Positions 11,400-21,830 of a stretch of DNA of 64,000 nt are shown here, piece by piece; positions within the stretch are counted from its first letter, which is position 1; the number at the start of each line of letters is the position of its first letter. Position numbers and translations under genes: made by a program. The DNA lies in NCBI RefSeq assembly GCF_004359215.1, contig NC_090627.1, positions 11,493-75,492 on the forward strand, in the 5' to 3' direction. Under the pieces are notes generated by a model. That model was not told where the DNA came from. It made no database searches and saw only the letters and a list, made by a program, of their open reading frames with translations. The stretch is from Bremia lactucae. Its lineage: Eukaryota; Oomycota; Peronosporomycetes; Peronosporales; Peronosporaceae.

Positions 11400-12330
11400 C
11401 GAGTAACTTTCGTCAAAATGCCTGCAAATTATTTGACGTCGCTGGATCAGTAGGGCGCTCCGCACCTACTGAACCCGACCGTTTTCTAGACCCGCGTCCT
11501 CCACCGTTCCTTGCGGGAGGTCGATCGTTTCGCTCAGTGTTTCTAGGCGTTGGGCATGGTGCTACACTCGTAGGAGTAGTAGCCCGTTTTATGACAACGA
11601 TTACATTTTTGCAAACGTTTGTGACTTGAAAATCGAGGTTTCTCGCTCTCCACATACGTGAGGTTCATAGAGTGTAGACCTCCATTTTCTCGTCGTCTCG
11701 TAGGACGATAAGCTCCGAAGTGGACGAAAGCTTGTTTAAGACTGAAATTCTTCTGTTCCGCTGTAGAGATCACTTGAACGGGCGACTCTAGTTATAGCTG
11801 GAACAGGTGGGTCTTAACAGGACCGTCTGCAAGACCTTTAAAAACACATTTACCTGTGTTTGTTCATTCATTGGATGACTCACGATACAACTGACCACGT
11901 ATCGTGAATGCTGGGCATAAGCATGAAGGTCACGTTCGCCCTGCTTCAAACCCAGGAGCTCGGCTAGAGCCCTGAATTCGGCACGTGGCGCTCAAGTGTT
12001 TGCTTGAGCCGGGTCAAAAAGACCTCATACGACCCAAAACCTAATGGGTCGTGAAGCTTGAGCTCCAAGGCCGAAGATTTGGCACGTCCGGCTAAGTTGG
12101 GCATGAAATTTCACTTTCATCGCATCATCACTGATACGGCGAGCTTCTACGGCGCCGTCTAATTCGACGAACCATCTTAAAAGAAAGTCGCCGTCGACTG
12201 CCTTAAACTTGGAGATTCCGGCCTTTAAGCCTTCGAGTCGACGTGAAATCGTCGGTCCGCTAGCAGCATGTATGTGCTGCTGTCTCAACAATTCCAACTG
12301 TTGAGCACCCTGTTCTCTCAACGGATTCGC
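11400..12330 (-). pseudogene. Family-B gag, copy 1, decayed
   Basis: The minus-strand N-terminal part (12321-12025) has the gag-type stretch FKAVDGDFLLRWFVELD followed by ARRISDDAMKVKF. Downstream (11690-11550) a zinc knuckle reads CNRCHKTGYYSYEC; the invariant His of CX2CX4HX4C is replaced by Tyr, while the copies at 30250 and 56550 keep it. The frame is broken between the blocks. It would encode the nucleocapsid of the retrotransposon particle. Confidence 0.75.
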
Positions 12331-12613
12331 GTGTTGAGAGCCTTGTTGGTGAAGCTCGGCTATTTTATCGTGGACCCCGTCCAGTTCGTGTTGTATGACT
12401 CATTATAGCCGCATAATGCTCGTCTCCTTCTAAAGCGAACAACATAGCACTAACGGCTGGCCCACCTACGACCGAACTCATGCGTTTGATCGCTCTCCAT
12501 TCAAGGTCACTAAAAGCGTTGCGAGATAGCCTTCGTGAGGGGCTTTAAAGCTCCCTCCTTGATCATTCAATATGTACATGTTGGATGAAACGTGCGAGGG
12601 CCGTTGAAGGACT

Positions 12614-12627
12614 ACGAAGTGCTACCA
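12614..12627 (-). other. Probable primer-binding site, family B copy 1
   Basis: In element orientation TGGTAGCACTTCG begins two bases after the LTR end. The same TGGTAGC follows the LTRs ending at 29366 and 59772. It resembles the tRNA-complementary TGG... primer site of gypsy elements, but the match to one particular tRNA beyond TGGTAGC is not clear. Confidence 0.5.
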
Positions 12628-12629
12628 GG

Positions 12630-13133
12630 TGTAACGGGGCACCCTTCGCTAGTATTGTTAACAGTACTAGACAGCCTACACCGATTACAGTGAAAGTGAG
12701 GTGGCTTGGTTTCTTCACGTACAGGACGTGCAGAGGAAAATTACAGGTAGCTTAGTAGTCTTAGCTATCAAAGGTAAGTTATAAGGCTTTAGAATAGAGA
12801 AAAAAATATAACGGTATTAATAAATTAAGTTCCTACGTAACGATCTTCTATCGTTATCATATTAATAACTTACTAAGTATGGCGCCTCCTTGCGCACCGC
12901 ACAATCGTGCCTTATAACGATTGGCGGGGCTGATTTCGGCTTTAGTGAACAATCAATAGAGCTAATGTCTTATTGCATCAATATTATCCAATTTGGAAAT
13001 ATTGGAACTATTCAAGTCAAAAATAATAACGAAAATAATGTTGTACTTTTTATTTATTTTCTCTCATAGAAAACAATATTTATTGTTCCTCTGATATGAA
13101 AATAATATCGATGTAATGGGAAACCCCATTACA
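12630..13133 (-). repeat. Family-B LTR (5' LTR of copy 1)
   Basis: 504 bp; plus-strand termini TGTAACGGGGCACC and GGAAACCCCATTACA. It is collinear with the LTR at 4882-5384 but clearly diverged from it. Confidence 0.85.
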
Positions 13134-13829
13134 CGCCCCCCCTCCCCAGTGTGCCGGCTTGCACGTTCCGAAGCAGCAGTTGTCGCGGCACGATTGCCGC
13201 TGGCGGAGCAGCGAGCCTTCGCAGTAGATTGTTGCACAATGAAAGGTTATTAAAAAAGCGTTAGGACTAATGGCAAACTACAAGTTAGAAAAAAGCGTAC
13301 TGCAAAATAATCGGCCACTGTAAACGTCGTAGCGTTTAATATGTGTTCTTTTAACTTTTGCCAATTGTTGCCACAAAAGCTGTCGCTCATGGAAATGCAC
13401 CAATGAAAGGTATGCATAGATAAATGAGTTTATTTTCATTCCCCTTCGGTGCCAACTTCATGTCGCAGACATGGACAAGATGCTGCCTAAAAAGCACGAG
13501 AACGCCTTCGTGTAGTCTATTATTACAAGTTAAGACTTCTAGATCAGAAATCTGACAACATTATGTCATCGTACCCTTTCGTGCGCAAATGGTCCTCTTT
13601 TGTCCAAATGTAAATCAAGAAGCTCTGACGCGCCCCAGATTCTAACGAGAGGACAGGTTGAGCCGGCCCTTCACTGAACACTCTCGAAATCTTGCAGCGT
13701 CCCTCTCGTTGAGGACAAATATTCTATCAAGTTTGTGTGTTTGCAAGGGTGTCAAATATTTGTTCTGATTAATTATTATTTAAAATAAACTTAATTAAGG
13801 GTGCCGTAAAACGAAATGCGTGCCGTATA
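13134..13829. other. Intergenic, no gene seen
   Basis: It opens with a C-rich run (CGCCCCCCCTCCCC). No open frame has recognisable content. The part 13715-13800 repeats sequence that flanks the other side of the preceding element (4748-4870). Confidence 0.5.
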
Positions 13830-14030
13830 TAGTAGATATAGTTTTACTTTTCTCCTACGCTAAGTCTTCCTAAGTATTGACCTTCAGTTTCCTAAGAACT
13901 CTTAGCAACTTCAACCTCGTCTTCTGCACCGCTGCACATCGTGCACGTGAAATATTCGGAGGCATCTTACCTTCACTGTTATAGTGCAGCTTACCTAGTA
14001 CTGAGGCAGTAGTAGCGAATTGTGCCCCGT
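13830..14030 (-). repeat. Diverged family-B LTR fragment
   Basis: This matches the last 200 bp of the reverse-oriented LTR at 4117-4690: TAGTAGATA, CGTGCACGTGAA, CTTCACTGTTATAGTG, CTAGTACTG and TGTGCCCCGTCAC. It is more degraded than the other copies. Confidence 0.55.
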
Positions 14031-15485
14031 CACGCGTATTGAATTTGTCTCGGCTAACATTTTTTATGAGTTTACTTACGTAGCAGTTATCACTAGAAAT
14101 CGAATATCCGCTTTTATATTTTATATTTTTAATAATTAAAATATAAATTATTCCGATTAGGTAATGTTGCTTTATTGTAACATCCCAAATGATCAAAAAA
14201 GGAGTTACTTCACCTTCACAAATTGGAGTTGTTTTAAACTGGTAATACCATGACTGGTTTACTTTAAAGCATAACGTTTTTCAACGTCATTTTCTACATT
14301 TTTTACCCTCAAAATACGCAGTAGCTGGTGAAAGCTAACGTAATTTCAATGGAATACATAGCTGGCTTTGTATTTTACGGCTGGGTTACTACGATGCCTC
14401 GACCGCCGACCGGTGTGAAGACTCACAACTCTTTACTTTGGACGCTCTAGTGCCACCGCACTAGCCGAATTGTAAGAAAGTGTGGAAGAATATGGCCCTC
14501 AACCCGTCGATAGAGATTAAATTCCATAAAAAATGGAAAAGTATTACTACACTTACATTTATCATATATTGGCTCATAATACCTAAATTCATCGGTCATA
14601 CAATAACCAAAAATATATACTCTAATACGGGAGGGTCAAAGGCTTGGCTCACAGGGACTTTGCAGGTTATTGAGATATAGGCTAGACAAGCTCCCATCGG
14701 GACCATGACAGCCCCTCGATTCTAAATATATCCATCGAGGAGTTACCATAGCTATCTTTTGTTAGCGAAAGATTAAGTCTAGATAAACTTTAGCTGTCAG
14801 AAGGAACTGGATAGCTTGTCAAAATTATAGCAATTGACAGTATTGCTTTGACCATTTGACTTGCTTCGGCCGTATGAAATATTTGGTATAAAAGGTGGTA
14901 ATAAGTAGTTCCGATATTCAGGTTTGCATTACGCATATGACTGCCTTTTTATGTGCACACTGAAGTATATCACAACAAACATTTTCGAAAATGATAGAAC
15001 AATCCCAAGTGGATCTCCGATTTCACGCAGGTCGACTTTACATCTGTCTAGCTGGCCATCACGGCCGAATCAGTAATTTACACTGCTTTAAACGACTTAA
15101 TAAATTAATGGATCCACGACTTGAACCTGGGTATGCCGAGAATGAGTTCGTACCAACCAATAAAGGGATGCATGGTCATAAATTCTTCATGATGCGTAGT
15201 ATCTCACCAATCTACCAGCTATCAATTGCACGACGCCTGTTTTAAAAGGGCTATTATATCTATTGTAGGTCGTCCCAGAGCCTAGGCTGGATCTTTTTGT
15301 GCCCTAGGCTCGGTGGGAGAAAGTCAGTGGTGTACGGAGCTGTGGATGTGGAACTGTCATGAACACGAAACTAGTTGCGCATTCTTTTGCTCTTTTGCGT
15401 AACCACAGAAAGCAAGTCCGTCTTATATGGCCGTTCTTGCCACATTCGAACGTCGTAATGGATATCAATCAAAAGCAACTGTTAC
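14031..15485. other. Intergenic, no gene supported
   Basis: AT-rich sequence with only short open frames, such as 84 codons at 14991-15245 with no recognisable domain. An imperfect inverted pair, AGCCTAGGCT / GCCCTAGGCTC, lies at 15281-15312. I see no RNA gene. Confidence 0.4.
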
Positions 15486-15900
15486 TGTAACGGGTAAAGT
15501 GCCTAATGTTACACACCCATTAAATACACTTAACGGGGAAGTCAATTACTTCGTATGAAGTAATAAGACGTGCCATAGGATGAGGATCACATAGTAACCC
15601 ACCCTTGGGTATGTGATGTACATAGATACATTCACACTGAAAGGGATGACATCTGGCGTCATTTGCGAGCAGAGGCATTCGGAAAAATACGCTCGCCGCG
15701 TAGGGATGCACGGCTACAGAGATGACATCTATTCATTGGTTAACAAAATCTTATATTTGATCCTGTTAAGTCTTAGAATAATTCTTAGCTAACAAGTGCG
15801 CACGTGAAGCCGGGTAATCGCTTCCGTGGCGACACTTGTTCTAAGGTACCATGAGGTCGCTTAAGGCGTCCACCAACTACCTCACTGCACGTGATAGAAG
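15486..15900 (+). repeat. Family-C LTR remnant
   Basis: It starts TGTAACGGGTAAAG and follows the family-C LTR through ACCCACCCTTGGGTATGTG, AAAAATACGCTCGC, AAGTGCGCACGTGAAGCC and CCTCACTGCACGTGATAGAAG, where similarity ends. No internal element sequence is attached, so it is a truncated or solo LTR. Confidence 0.75.
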
Positions 15901-16650
15901 TCCTGTAAATATCCTTTGATGATGTGTATGCTTGTCGAGCAACGCGAAAACGGCAGCCTCCTTAAGGAGTGGTACGCTGCAAACGGAAGAATTCGGCTCA
16001 CACGGATAAAAATTGTCACTCGGATCGAAATTGTGACTGTGTTCTTTTTGACCGGCTGTTCATGAACTCTGCTCGCCATGAGCGTACGTAAGTTTACAAG
16101 CGCCTGGATAGTTCACGCTCACCTTGACTTCATTATACGAGTCTGGCAGAATGCGGACGGCGTCACAAGCGCTAGCTCCATCTCCCTACGGAAATGCTCC
16201 CATTTGAAATTGCGTCATCTGTGTGCTGCGCTTATTTGTGACACAGTACTTCGCACGGCTCCTTTCTAAATGGGAGATCGAATGGCTACATAAGGATTTA
16301 TGGGGCACAAAAAAAAAATCTTTGTTAGCTCTTGTTGGTCTTATTACGGTAACATTATAAAATGACAGTTACATTCGTATAAATAACTTCACTAAAAATA
16401 ATATGTAAGACCGAAGATAACGTTTAAATCATTTAACCGGAAACAATGCAATTTATCTAAAATATTTCATGATTTAAGTGTAAAAATATCTCTCAGAAAA
16501 AAATACTTTCAGAATTCTATGTGCGAGAAACATGATGGTGTCCACACTACATCAGATTACATCACAAAAAATGCACACCAATAAACAAAAATGTGCAAAA
16601 AGAAAACAGCATGTTGAAAATGGTATCGGCTTGAAGGGTGGGCTTTAATC
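15901..16650. other. Intergenic, downstream of lipase-like gene
   Basis: No supported gene. Short minus-strand frames (15882-16079) lack signal peptides or known motifs. The final 150 bp are A-rich and should include the 3' untranslated region of the lipase-like gene. Confidence 0.4.
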
Positions 16651-18261
16651 CTACAGCAGACATTCAAACCACTTTACAGGCATTTTGGCCTCATCTTGAA
16701 GTGCGTTGCCACTCCTAAAAGTCACGTCAAAATGGTTAAGTTTCGTCATGTAAAACTGGTCACGATAGGTTCTGCCAAACATTGATTCCGGAATGCCTCC
16801 AGTACAGCTTTGAAATTCCACAACACCATCGTTTGCACCTGAGTAGTGAGGCATGACCTTGCCCAGCACAAGAAATTGCCACTGGTATTTTGAAATTAGC
16901 CCCGTGTACTCAAAGCTACACATTGCTGCTTTCACATGGGTTCGATAAACCTCTTGTGCGTCTTTGTACGCTTGATTTAGCTCTGGTGAAGCGTACGTGC
17001 TATTTTCGTACGCAAGGGATTGAATAGCAGCGGTAGCAGGGCACCTGCCAGTGATATTGGCAAAGTCTTTCACGAACAGATTGGTCCCGCCATGGCAAGC
17101 ATTTAGTAGATAGTTTGAAGCCATTGAGCCTCTCATCGGGGAGCCGGTACTGACCCACGTTACCGATGGCGCAAAGCTGCACTTTCCACTAGCCACCGCT
17201 GCCGCCATCATCAAGCCGCCCATCGAGTGAGTTACAATGATGGTATCAGAAATCGTTGAATTGATACTCGCTGTGCTCACTGCAAGCACTCGATCGCATA
17301 CTTTTTGCTGTAGCTCGTTCTCAGTCCATCCATGGTCCTGAGTATTAAGCATTGCGTATTTGATCGACGTGCAGCACGGCGCATGCTGCGTCATGTTTCC
17401 CCAATAACTGGGGTACGAATCCAGGTTTTCTGCCATCTCTTGGTCGACCCCCTGGCCGTGAATGAATATACACGGACGCGGTGTTGACTTGCAGGAGCAG
17501 GTAGGGAAAATTTGAACGTTGGGCGAGAAGATACTTGCAGCTCTTAGGCTCCTTGCTGTGGTGCTTGAACCAGGTTGACCTTGCAGCAAAAACTGTCCCC
17601 AGAAAGTTACCGAGTATGACGATGTCACGGCCTCACAAAGATTAGAATTTGCTCTTAGAGCTGGTGCTTTGATCGCGAAGCTGCTTCTTACGTAATTCAC
17701 CTTGACATCCATGTCGCTACCAAACATCGAAAATCCTTCAGAGCTGGAATAGCAAAGCCGAAATATGGCTCCTTCGATCGAAACCGTGACACTGTCCGCA
17801 TTGGAGCACTTTTCCGCATTACCAATGCTTGGCGGTAGACCAGACACTTTTATAGCGTCACTTAATCCAGCAAAAAGGGAATTGACTGACGGCAAGTAGT
17901 TCGATGTTGAGCACTTTACCGTGGGAGGAGCACTACCATCCACATCGCTCGTCGATACATAGGAGACACCGTTCACTAGAGTATAGCTGAAGACTGTGGA
18001 ATTTTCAGTAAGCGTTCCGAAGGTGTTGTACAGCACGCGAGTTGAATCGTCAATAGAAACAACAGGGTCTGCAACAATCATAAACTCAGACTGCCCGTGG
18101 AGCTTTCGCGAGCTTCGTTTAACGCTAAAGTGGACTCTAAGCGAAGGCCACGACGTTGTTGCCGCATTTTCCATGGATCCATGGTCCTGAAGTGTTGCGG
18201 TAGTCAATTCGGCTTGCACTATTATGGTCGCCACTATCCAAAACGCGAACGCTGCTACCAT
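16651..18261 (-). CDS. Secreted lipase-like alpha/beta hydrolase, paralogue 1
   Basis: A 536-residue single-exon protein. It begins with a hydrophobic signal peptide (FAFWIVATIIV) and then an oomycete-type N-terminal region of about 250 residues. The hydrolase part opens at RPCIFIHGQG (about residue 262), the usual HG oxyanion strand. Ser346 lies in THSMGG, a variant of the GxSxG elbow with Thr in the first position. Asp478 (GANDGVV) and His510 (KLNHFD) fit the rest of the triad. Many Cys residues and N-glycosylation sequons fit secretion. It is probably a lipase or esterase; the substrate is unknown. It shares an identical KWFECLL C-terminus with the paralogue at 20223-21830 on the same strand. 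Confidence 0.82.
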   Translation of the reverse strand: MVAAFAFWIVATIIVQAELTTATLQDHGSMENAATTSWPSLRVHFSVKRSSRKLHGQSEFMIVADPVVSIDDSTRVLYNTFGTLTENSTVFSYTLVNGVSYVSTSDVDGSAPPTVKCSTSNYLPSVNSLFAGLSDAIKVSGLPPSIGNAEKCSNADSVTVSIEGAIFRLCYSSSEGFSMFGSDMDVKVNYVRSSFAIKAPALRANSNLCEAVTSSYSVTFWGQFLLQGQPGSSTTARSLRAASIFSPNVQIFPTCSCKSTPRPCIFIHGQGVDQEMAENLDSYPSYWGNMTQHAPCCTSIKYAMLNTQDHGWTENELQQKVCDRVLAVSTASINSTISDTIIVTHSMGGLMMAAAVASGKCSFAPSVTWVSTGSPMRGSMASNYLLNACHGGTNLFVKDFANITGRCPATAAIQSLAYENSTYASPELNQAYKDAQEVYRTHVKAAMCSFEYTGLISKYQWQFLVLGKVMPHYSGANDGVVEFQSCTGGIPESMFGRTYRDQFYMTKLNHFDVTFRSGNALQDEAKMPVKWFECLL

Positions 18262-18292
18262 TTCGATCTATGGTAATAGCAAATTCTAAAAT

Positions 18293-18310
18293 GACATTTG
18301 CTCGGAATGA
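18293..18310 (-). promoter_or_regulatory. Oomycete initiator-like element upstream of lipase-like gene 1
   Basis: On the minus strand, about 32-50 bp upstream of the start codon, TCATTCCGAGCAAATGTC resembles the oomycete initiator consensus (TCATTYY followed by a CA and T/A-rich part). The position fits a transcription start. The match is by eye only. Confidence 0.4.
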
Positions 18311-18340
18311 AGACGAGCTGAACAAACTCGAGTGACATCG

Positions 18341-18660
18341 TCAGTCTCGACGTCAGCACGAGCTCCGTTTTTGAAGAAATTTTATTTATTTTTTGGATCA
18401 GCGCATAATCAACATATGGGGATGGTACTTTTGAAAAGATGCTAGTCTCGACGGCAACACGAGCTAGATCTTGAAGAACCTTCATTCTCAATATGGATTA
18501 GCGAATAATCGACAGATGGGATGGTACTTGTTAAAAGATGCAGCCCTTGATTGCTAGTCTTGACGGCTGCACGAGCTAGATCTTAAAAAATATATATTTC
18601 TTAATGGATCAGCGATTAATTAACAGATGGGATGGTTCTTGGAAAAAGCAGCCCTCGGTT
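18341..18660. repeat. Three imperfect tandem copies, unit about 100-111 bp
   Basis: Copies start near 18341, 18442 and 18553. Each has a 'CTAGTCTcGACGGC..CACGAGCTAGATCTT' block, an A/T-rich middle, a 'GGATcAGCGAATAAT' block, then 'ACAGATGGGATGGTACTTG' and AAAAGATG. They lie 80-400 bp upstream of the lipase-like gene start, so they may include promoter sequence. Confidence 0.75.
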
Positions 18661-19855
18661 TCTAAGTTTGAAATTACAAGGTCATACAAAAGTCAAGAAG
18701 CTAATGAACGATGTAATTAAGTGAGTCTTATCATCCCGATTCAGCCGTGTGTATACCTAGAGCGTAAGCTTCACGAGTGCAATCACGAAAGAGAAAATAT
18801 GACCATTATAATGACTGTCTAATCGTAAGCAGTAAGCTTAGCTTAACCGATAGGTGCGCCTTCTATGCGTGATACAGCTGCTACTACCACGTGTTCAATA
18901 TCCACATTGCATTTTGACTCCGAAGTGCAATTCGATACCTATCAGAATCGTCAACGCTCTGCAACCAAATTGAGCTTCGTATGGCTGATGCAAATATCAT
19001 GACGCATGTTAGAACCCGGGTGGATAACGACATATGAGCACCTGAATCGTTAAAATTGCCACAGTTTGTTTACCATAGAAGGACGGGCGATATCGTTCAA
19101 CGAGACGACCTCTAACGAAGGAGCTATTCGAACTTCTTGAATTTAAAACGTCGAGATTTTTTTGAAAGATATAAATGAAATTGGCGATAAAAATTAAAGC
19201 GTTCGCTTTATGATTTGGCAGCAATTTAATGGCATTGTAACCTCAGAAGAATTACTAAGACTCGGCAACCGGATGCTTCGCAAGTGACTAGATGCTACGA
19301 TGTCATACCCGTGTTCAAAGCTGCTGCTTGCTACACGATTTCAGATAACTGATGTTTTGGTCGAGCATATGGACCTCAAAGCTACTGATGTTTCGATCTT
19401 AAGCTCGAGCATATGGGCATACCAGTTTTTTTGGACAATACTAAACTTCCAGTTAAATCTTTCAAAAAGCTTAATGTGATAGTTTTGCACAAAGTTATCT
19501 TTTAAGTGTAAAAAGTTGGAAAACAATACTTAATGTAAGGTCGTCTCGTTAAATGGAATCGTCCGGCCTCCTGTGGTAAGCAGACTGTAGCAGTTATTTA
19601 ACGATTTAGGTGCGCATATGTCATTATTACGCACGTAACCTGACATGTGCCATGATAATCGCATCACTTGGAAAACTATCATTTTTGGTATTAGCCTCTG
19701 ATTAGAACACGGCAACAATTTCAATTGATGGATGCATGACATCCAGGACGATTCAATAAAGTTTTGATAGCTGCTTGCATAAATTTATATTGACATTTAG
19801 GGTGGAAATAACATTCCCCTAATTGCATTAACAATAGAGAGAGAGTTACGGTATG
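18661..19855. other. Intergenic, no gene seen
   Basis: About 1.2 kb without a supported frame between the two lipase-like genes. No element or RNA is recognised. Confidence 0.4.
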
Positions 19856-20040
19856 TGTAACGGGGTGTGTGGTTACATTAAGTTAACACTTAAAAGGTTG
19901 TATTAAAATATAATATTTAAACGGTAGATAATATTTTGGGAATATTACTTTGCATAGTAACATTCGAAAAGCTTTTTATTGGTAGATATAGGCCTTTATA
20001 TCTACTTGCTAGTCAGCATGAAGACAGCCGTTTGCCTGAC
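19856..20040 (+). repeat. Family-D LTR, 3' truncated
   Basis: It starts TGTAACGGGGTGTGTGGTTACAT and follows the LTR at 41329-41757 through 'GTAGATATAGGCCTTTATATC' and 'GTCAGCATG', then loses similarity near 20040. It lies about 180 bp downstream of the second lipase-like gene. Confidence 0.7.
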
Positions 20041-20222
20041 CTGCTGAGCGTTAAGGTTTTGGATGTAATATAAAAGTATCAATCATCAAATCTATCAAGA
20101 CTATAAACGAACAGCAACACATCACTATGGATGCATAAAATTATCCAATCAAATCATACTGAAGGGATTCTATCAAAGTTTAAAAGTTTGCTTAAGGCGT
20201 GTCGAACGTATATTGCGCTGTG

Positions 20223-21830
20223 CTAAAGCAGACACTCAAACCACTTTAAAGGCATCTTCGCCTTGTTAAATAGGGCATCACCATTCCGAAACGTTGTGTC
20301 GTCATGATTTAGTTTCGTAACGTAAAACCTGTCCTCGTAAGAATTTCCAAATTTCGAAGCAGGTATTCCACCTGCACAGCTGTGAAACTCCACCAAGCCA
20401 TCGTTTGCAAGTGAGTGGTGAGGCGTAAGAATTCCCAAAGTCCAAAACCACAGTCGTCGTCTCGATGGTAGGCCAGAAAATCCGTTACTACACATAACAG
20501 CATCCACGTTCCTTCGATAGATGTGTTGGGCAGCCAAGTACGCCGCGTCGAGTTTCGCAGAGCTGTAGTCCGTGCCTTCGTACGCCAGCGAAGTGATGCC
20601 TTTGGTCGTGGGACAGAAACCCGTCCTTGCTGCAATCTTATCGCTCAGGTAGTTGGTACTGTTCCTGCACGAATCCTGAAAGTAGTTCGAAGCCATGCTT
20701 CCACGCATTGGACCGGAAATGCCCACCCATGTCGAAGACGACGCAATGCTACACTTTCCCTTTGCGATGGCCCCGGCAAGCAAAAGATTCCCAAGTGAGT
20801 GCGCAATGATTATCGTGTCGGCAATCTCCCTCGTTTTACTGCCCCCGTTCACTGCAAGTATCCGGTCACACACTTCCTGCTGCAACGCATCGTCGGTCCA
20901 CGCGGTGCCCATTGTCGATTGGATGACAAAAGTCTTGGAAGAACAGCATGGAGAATGATCCGTTAAATTCCCCCAATACCTTGGCGAGACTGGAATCAAA
21001 CCATCGCCATGCACTCCCTCGTACCGCAAGCCATGAATAAATACGCACGGGCGTATAGTGGACTTGCAGGAACATTTATGATGCCTCGCCGAGAAATTAA
21101 AATTGGCGAGAAAGGCCCTTAGCTTTCTACTATCGCGAAGTGTGCGCTTGCCAGTAAGCAAAGATCGTCCAATGGTAGTCACGGAAGCTGGCGATGCCAC
21201 TGTCTCGCATGTACCGTTCGCTTTGGTAATTTGCTTGTACCTTCTTTCATGCTTCTTTAAATACTTGACAGTTATGGTCATGTCACTTCCGTACAGTGTG
21301 AAGCCGGATGACTCTGCAAAACACAGACCCAGTTCGACTCCATCAATTGAAATCTTGAGCGTGGTTTCACTCGAGCACTTAATTGTACCACTGCTATTAG
21401 ATGAATTGCTCGACACGGGTTCAGCTTGATTAATAGCGTTAATAATCGCGTTTATAGGTGGCGTGACTCCTGTATCATCACATTCTACCCCAGCGTTTAG
21501 ACCATTGTCTCTCAAAGAAACGTGAGAAGCATACGCTTTGCCTTCGACAACCATATACCTGGAAAGGGTCGAACCTTCTGTGAATGTAGCGACTGTATCA
21601 TACATAATACTGTCGATACCTTTGTAGGTTCGAGAGAGAACAGGAAACGCAAGCACGGAAAAGTTCGCGTAGCCGTGGATGGCCATAGAGCTGCGCTTTA
21701 TCTCAAAATGGAAAGCCAACGTCGGCCAATTCAATGTCATTTCATTCGCAAGAATTTGACCATCGCTTTGAGTCCGAATCGCAAAAACTAACGGCACCAC
21801 TATCGCTGTGAAGAAAGCATTTGGAAGCAT
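20223..21830 (-). CDS. Secreted lipase-like alpha/beta hydrolase, paralogue 2
   Basis: A 535-residue single-exon protein with a short signal peptide (FFTAIVVPLVFAI). Its layout matches that of the gene at 16651-18261: shared N-terminal motif (WPTLAFHFEIKRSS), then CKSTIRPCVFIHGL, then the elbow AHSLGN with Ser345, Asp477 in LANDGLV and His509 in KLNHDD. The all-Cys pairs around WGNLTDHSPCCSS are shared as well. It has an Asn/Ser-rich insertion (SSNSSNSSG) near residue 145 that the paralogue lacks. It is probably an extracellular lipase or esterase. The two genes are same-strand duplicates separated by about 2 kb, with a family-D LTR piece between them, and both triads are intact. Confidence 0.82.
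   Translation of the reverse strand: MLPNAFFTAIVVPLVFAIRTQSDGQILANEMTLNWPTLAFHFEIKRSSMAIHGYANFSVLAFPVLSRTYKGIDSIMYDTVATFTEGSTLSRYMVVEGKAYASHVSLRDNGLNAGVECDDTGVTPPINAIINAINQAEPVSSNSSNSSGTIKCSSETTLKISIDGVELGLCFAESSGFTLYGSDMTITVKYLKKHERRYKQITKANGTCETVASPASVTTIGRSLLTGKRTLRDSRKLRAFLANFNFSARHHKCSCKSTIRPCVFIHGLRYEGVHGDGLIPVSPRYWGNLTDHSPCCSSKTFVIQSTMGTAWTDDALQQEVCDRILAVNGGSKTREIADTIIIAHSLGNLLLAGAIAKGKCSIASSSTWVGISGPMRGSMASNYFQDSCRNSTNYLSDKIAARTGFCPTTKGITSLAYEGTDYSSAKLDAAYLAAQHIYRRNVDAVMCSNGFSGLPSRRRLWFWTLGILTPHHSLANDGLVEFHSCAGGIPASKFGNSYEDRFYVTKLNHDDTTFRNGDALFNKAKMPLKWFECLL

Larger units (their letters stand above)
4882..13133 (-). mobile_element. Ty3/gypsy retrotransposon, family B copy 1 (full length, decayed)
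   Basis: Two directly oriented LTRs (4882-5384 and 12630-13133) enclose gag, protease, RT, RNase H and integrase remnants on the minus strand, in the Ty3/gypsy order, plus an extra ORF on the plus strand next to the left LTR. The 5' LTR in element orientation is the right-hand one. Next to it is a TGGTAGC primer-binding-like site. The two LTRs are clearly diverged from each other and no target-site duplication is seen (AATGG against CGCCC), so the copy is old or was formed by recombination between two elements. All coding regions carry stops and frameshifts. Confidence 0.88.

Noticed and set aside
14991..15245. 84-codon plus-strand gene
   Set aside because: No domain, signal peptide or homologous copy in the window; it is short and isolated.
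15882..16079. Small effector-like ORF on the minus strand
   Set aside because: No clear signal peptide or RXLR-type motif, and it begins in the truncated family-C LTR.
18341..18660. CRISPR-like repeat array
   Set aside because: Units of about 100 bp are adjacent without unique spacers, and the genome is eukaryotic.
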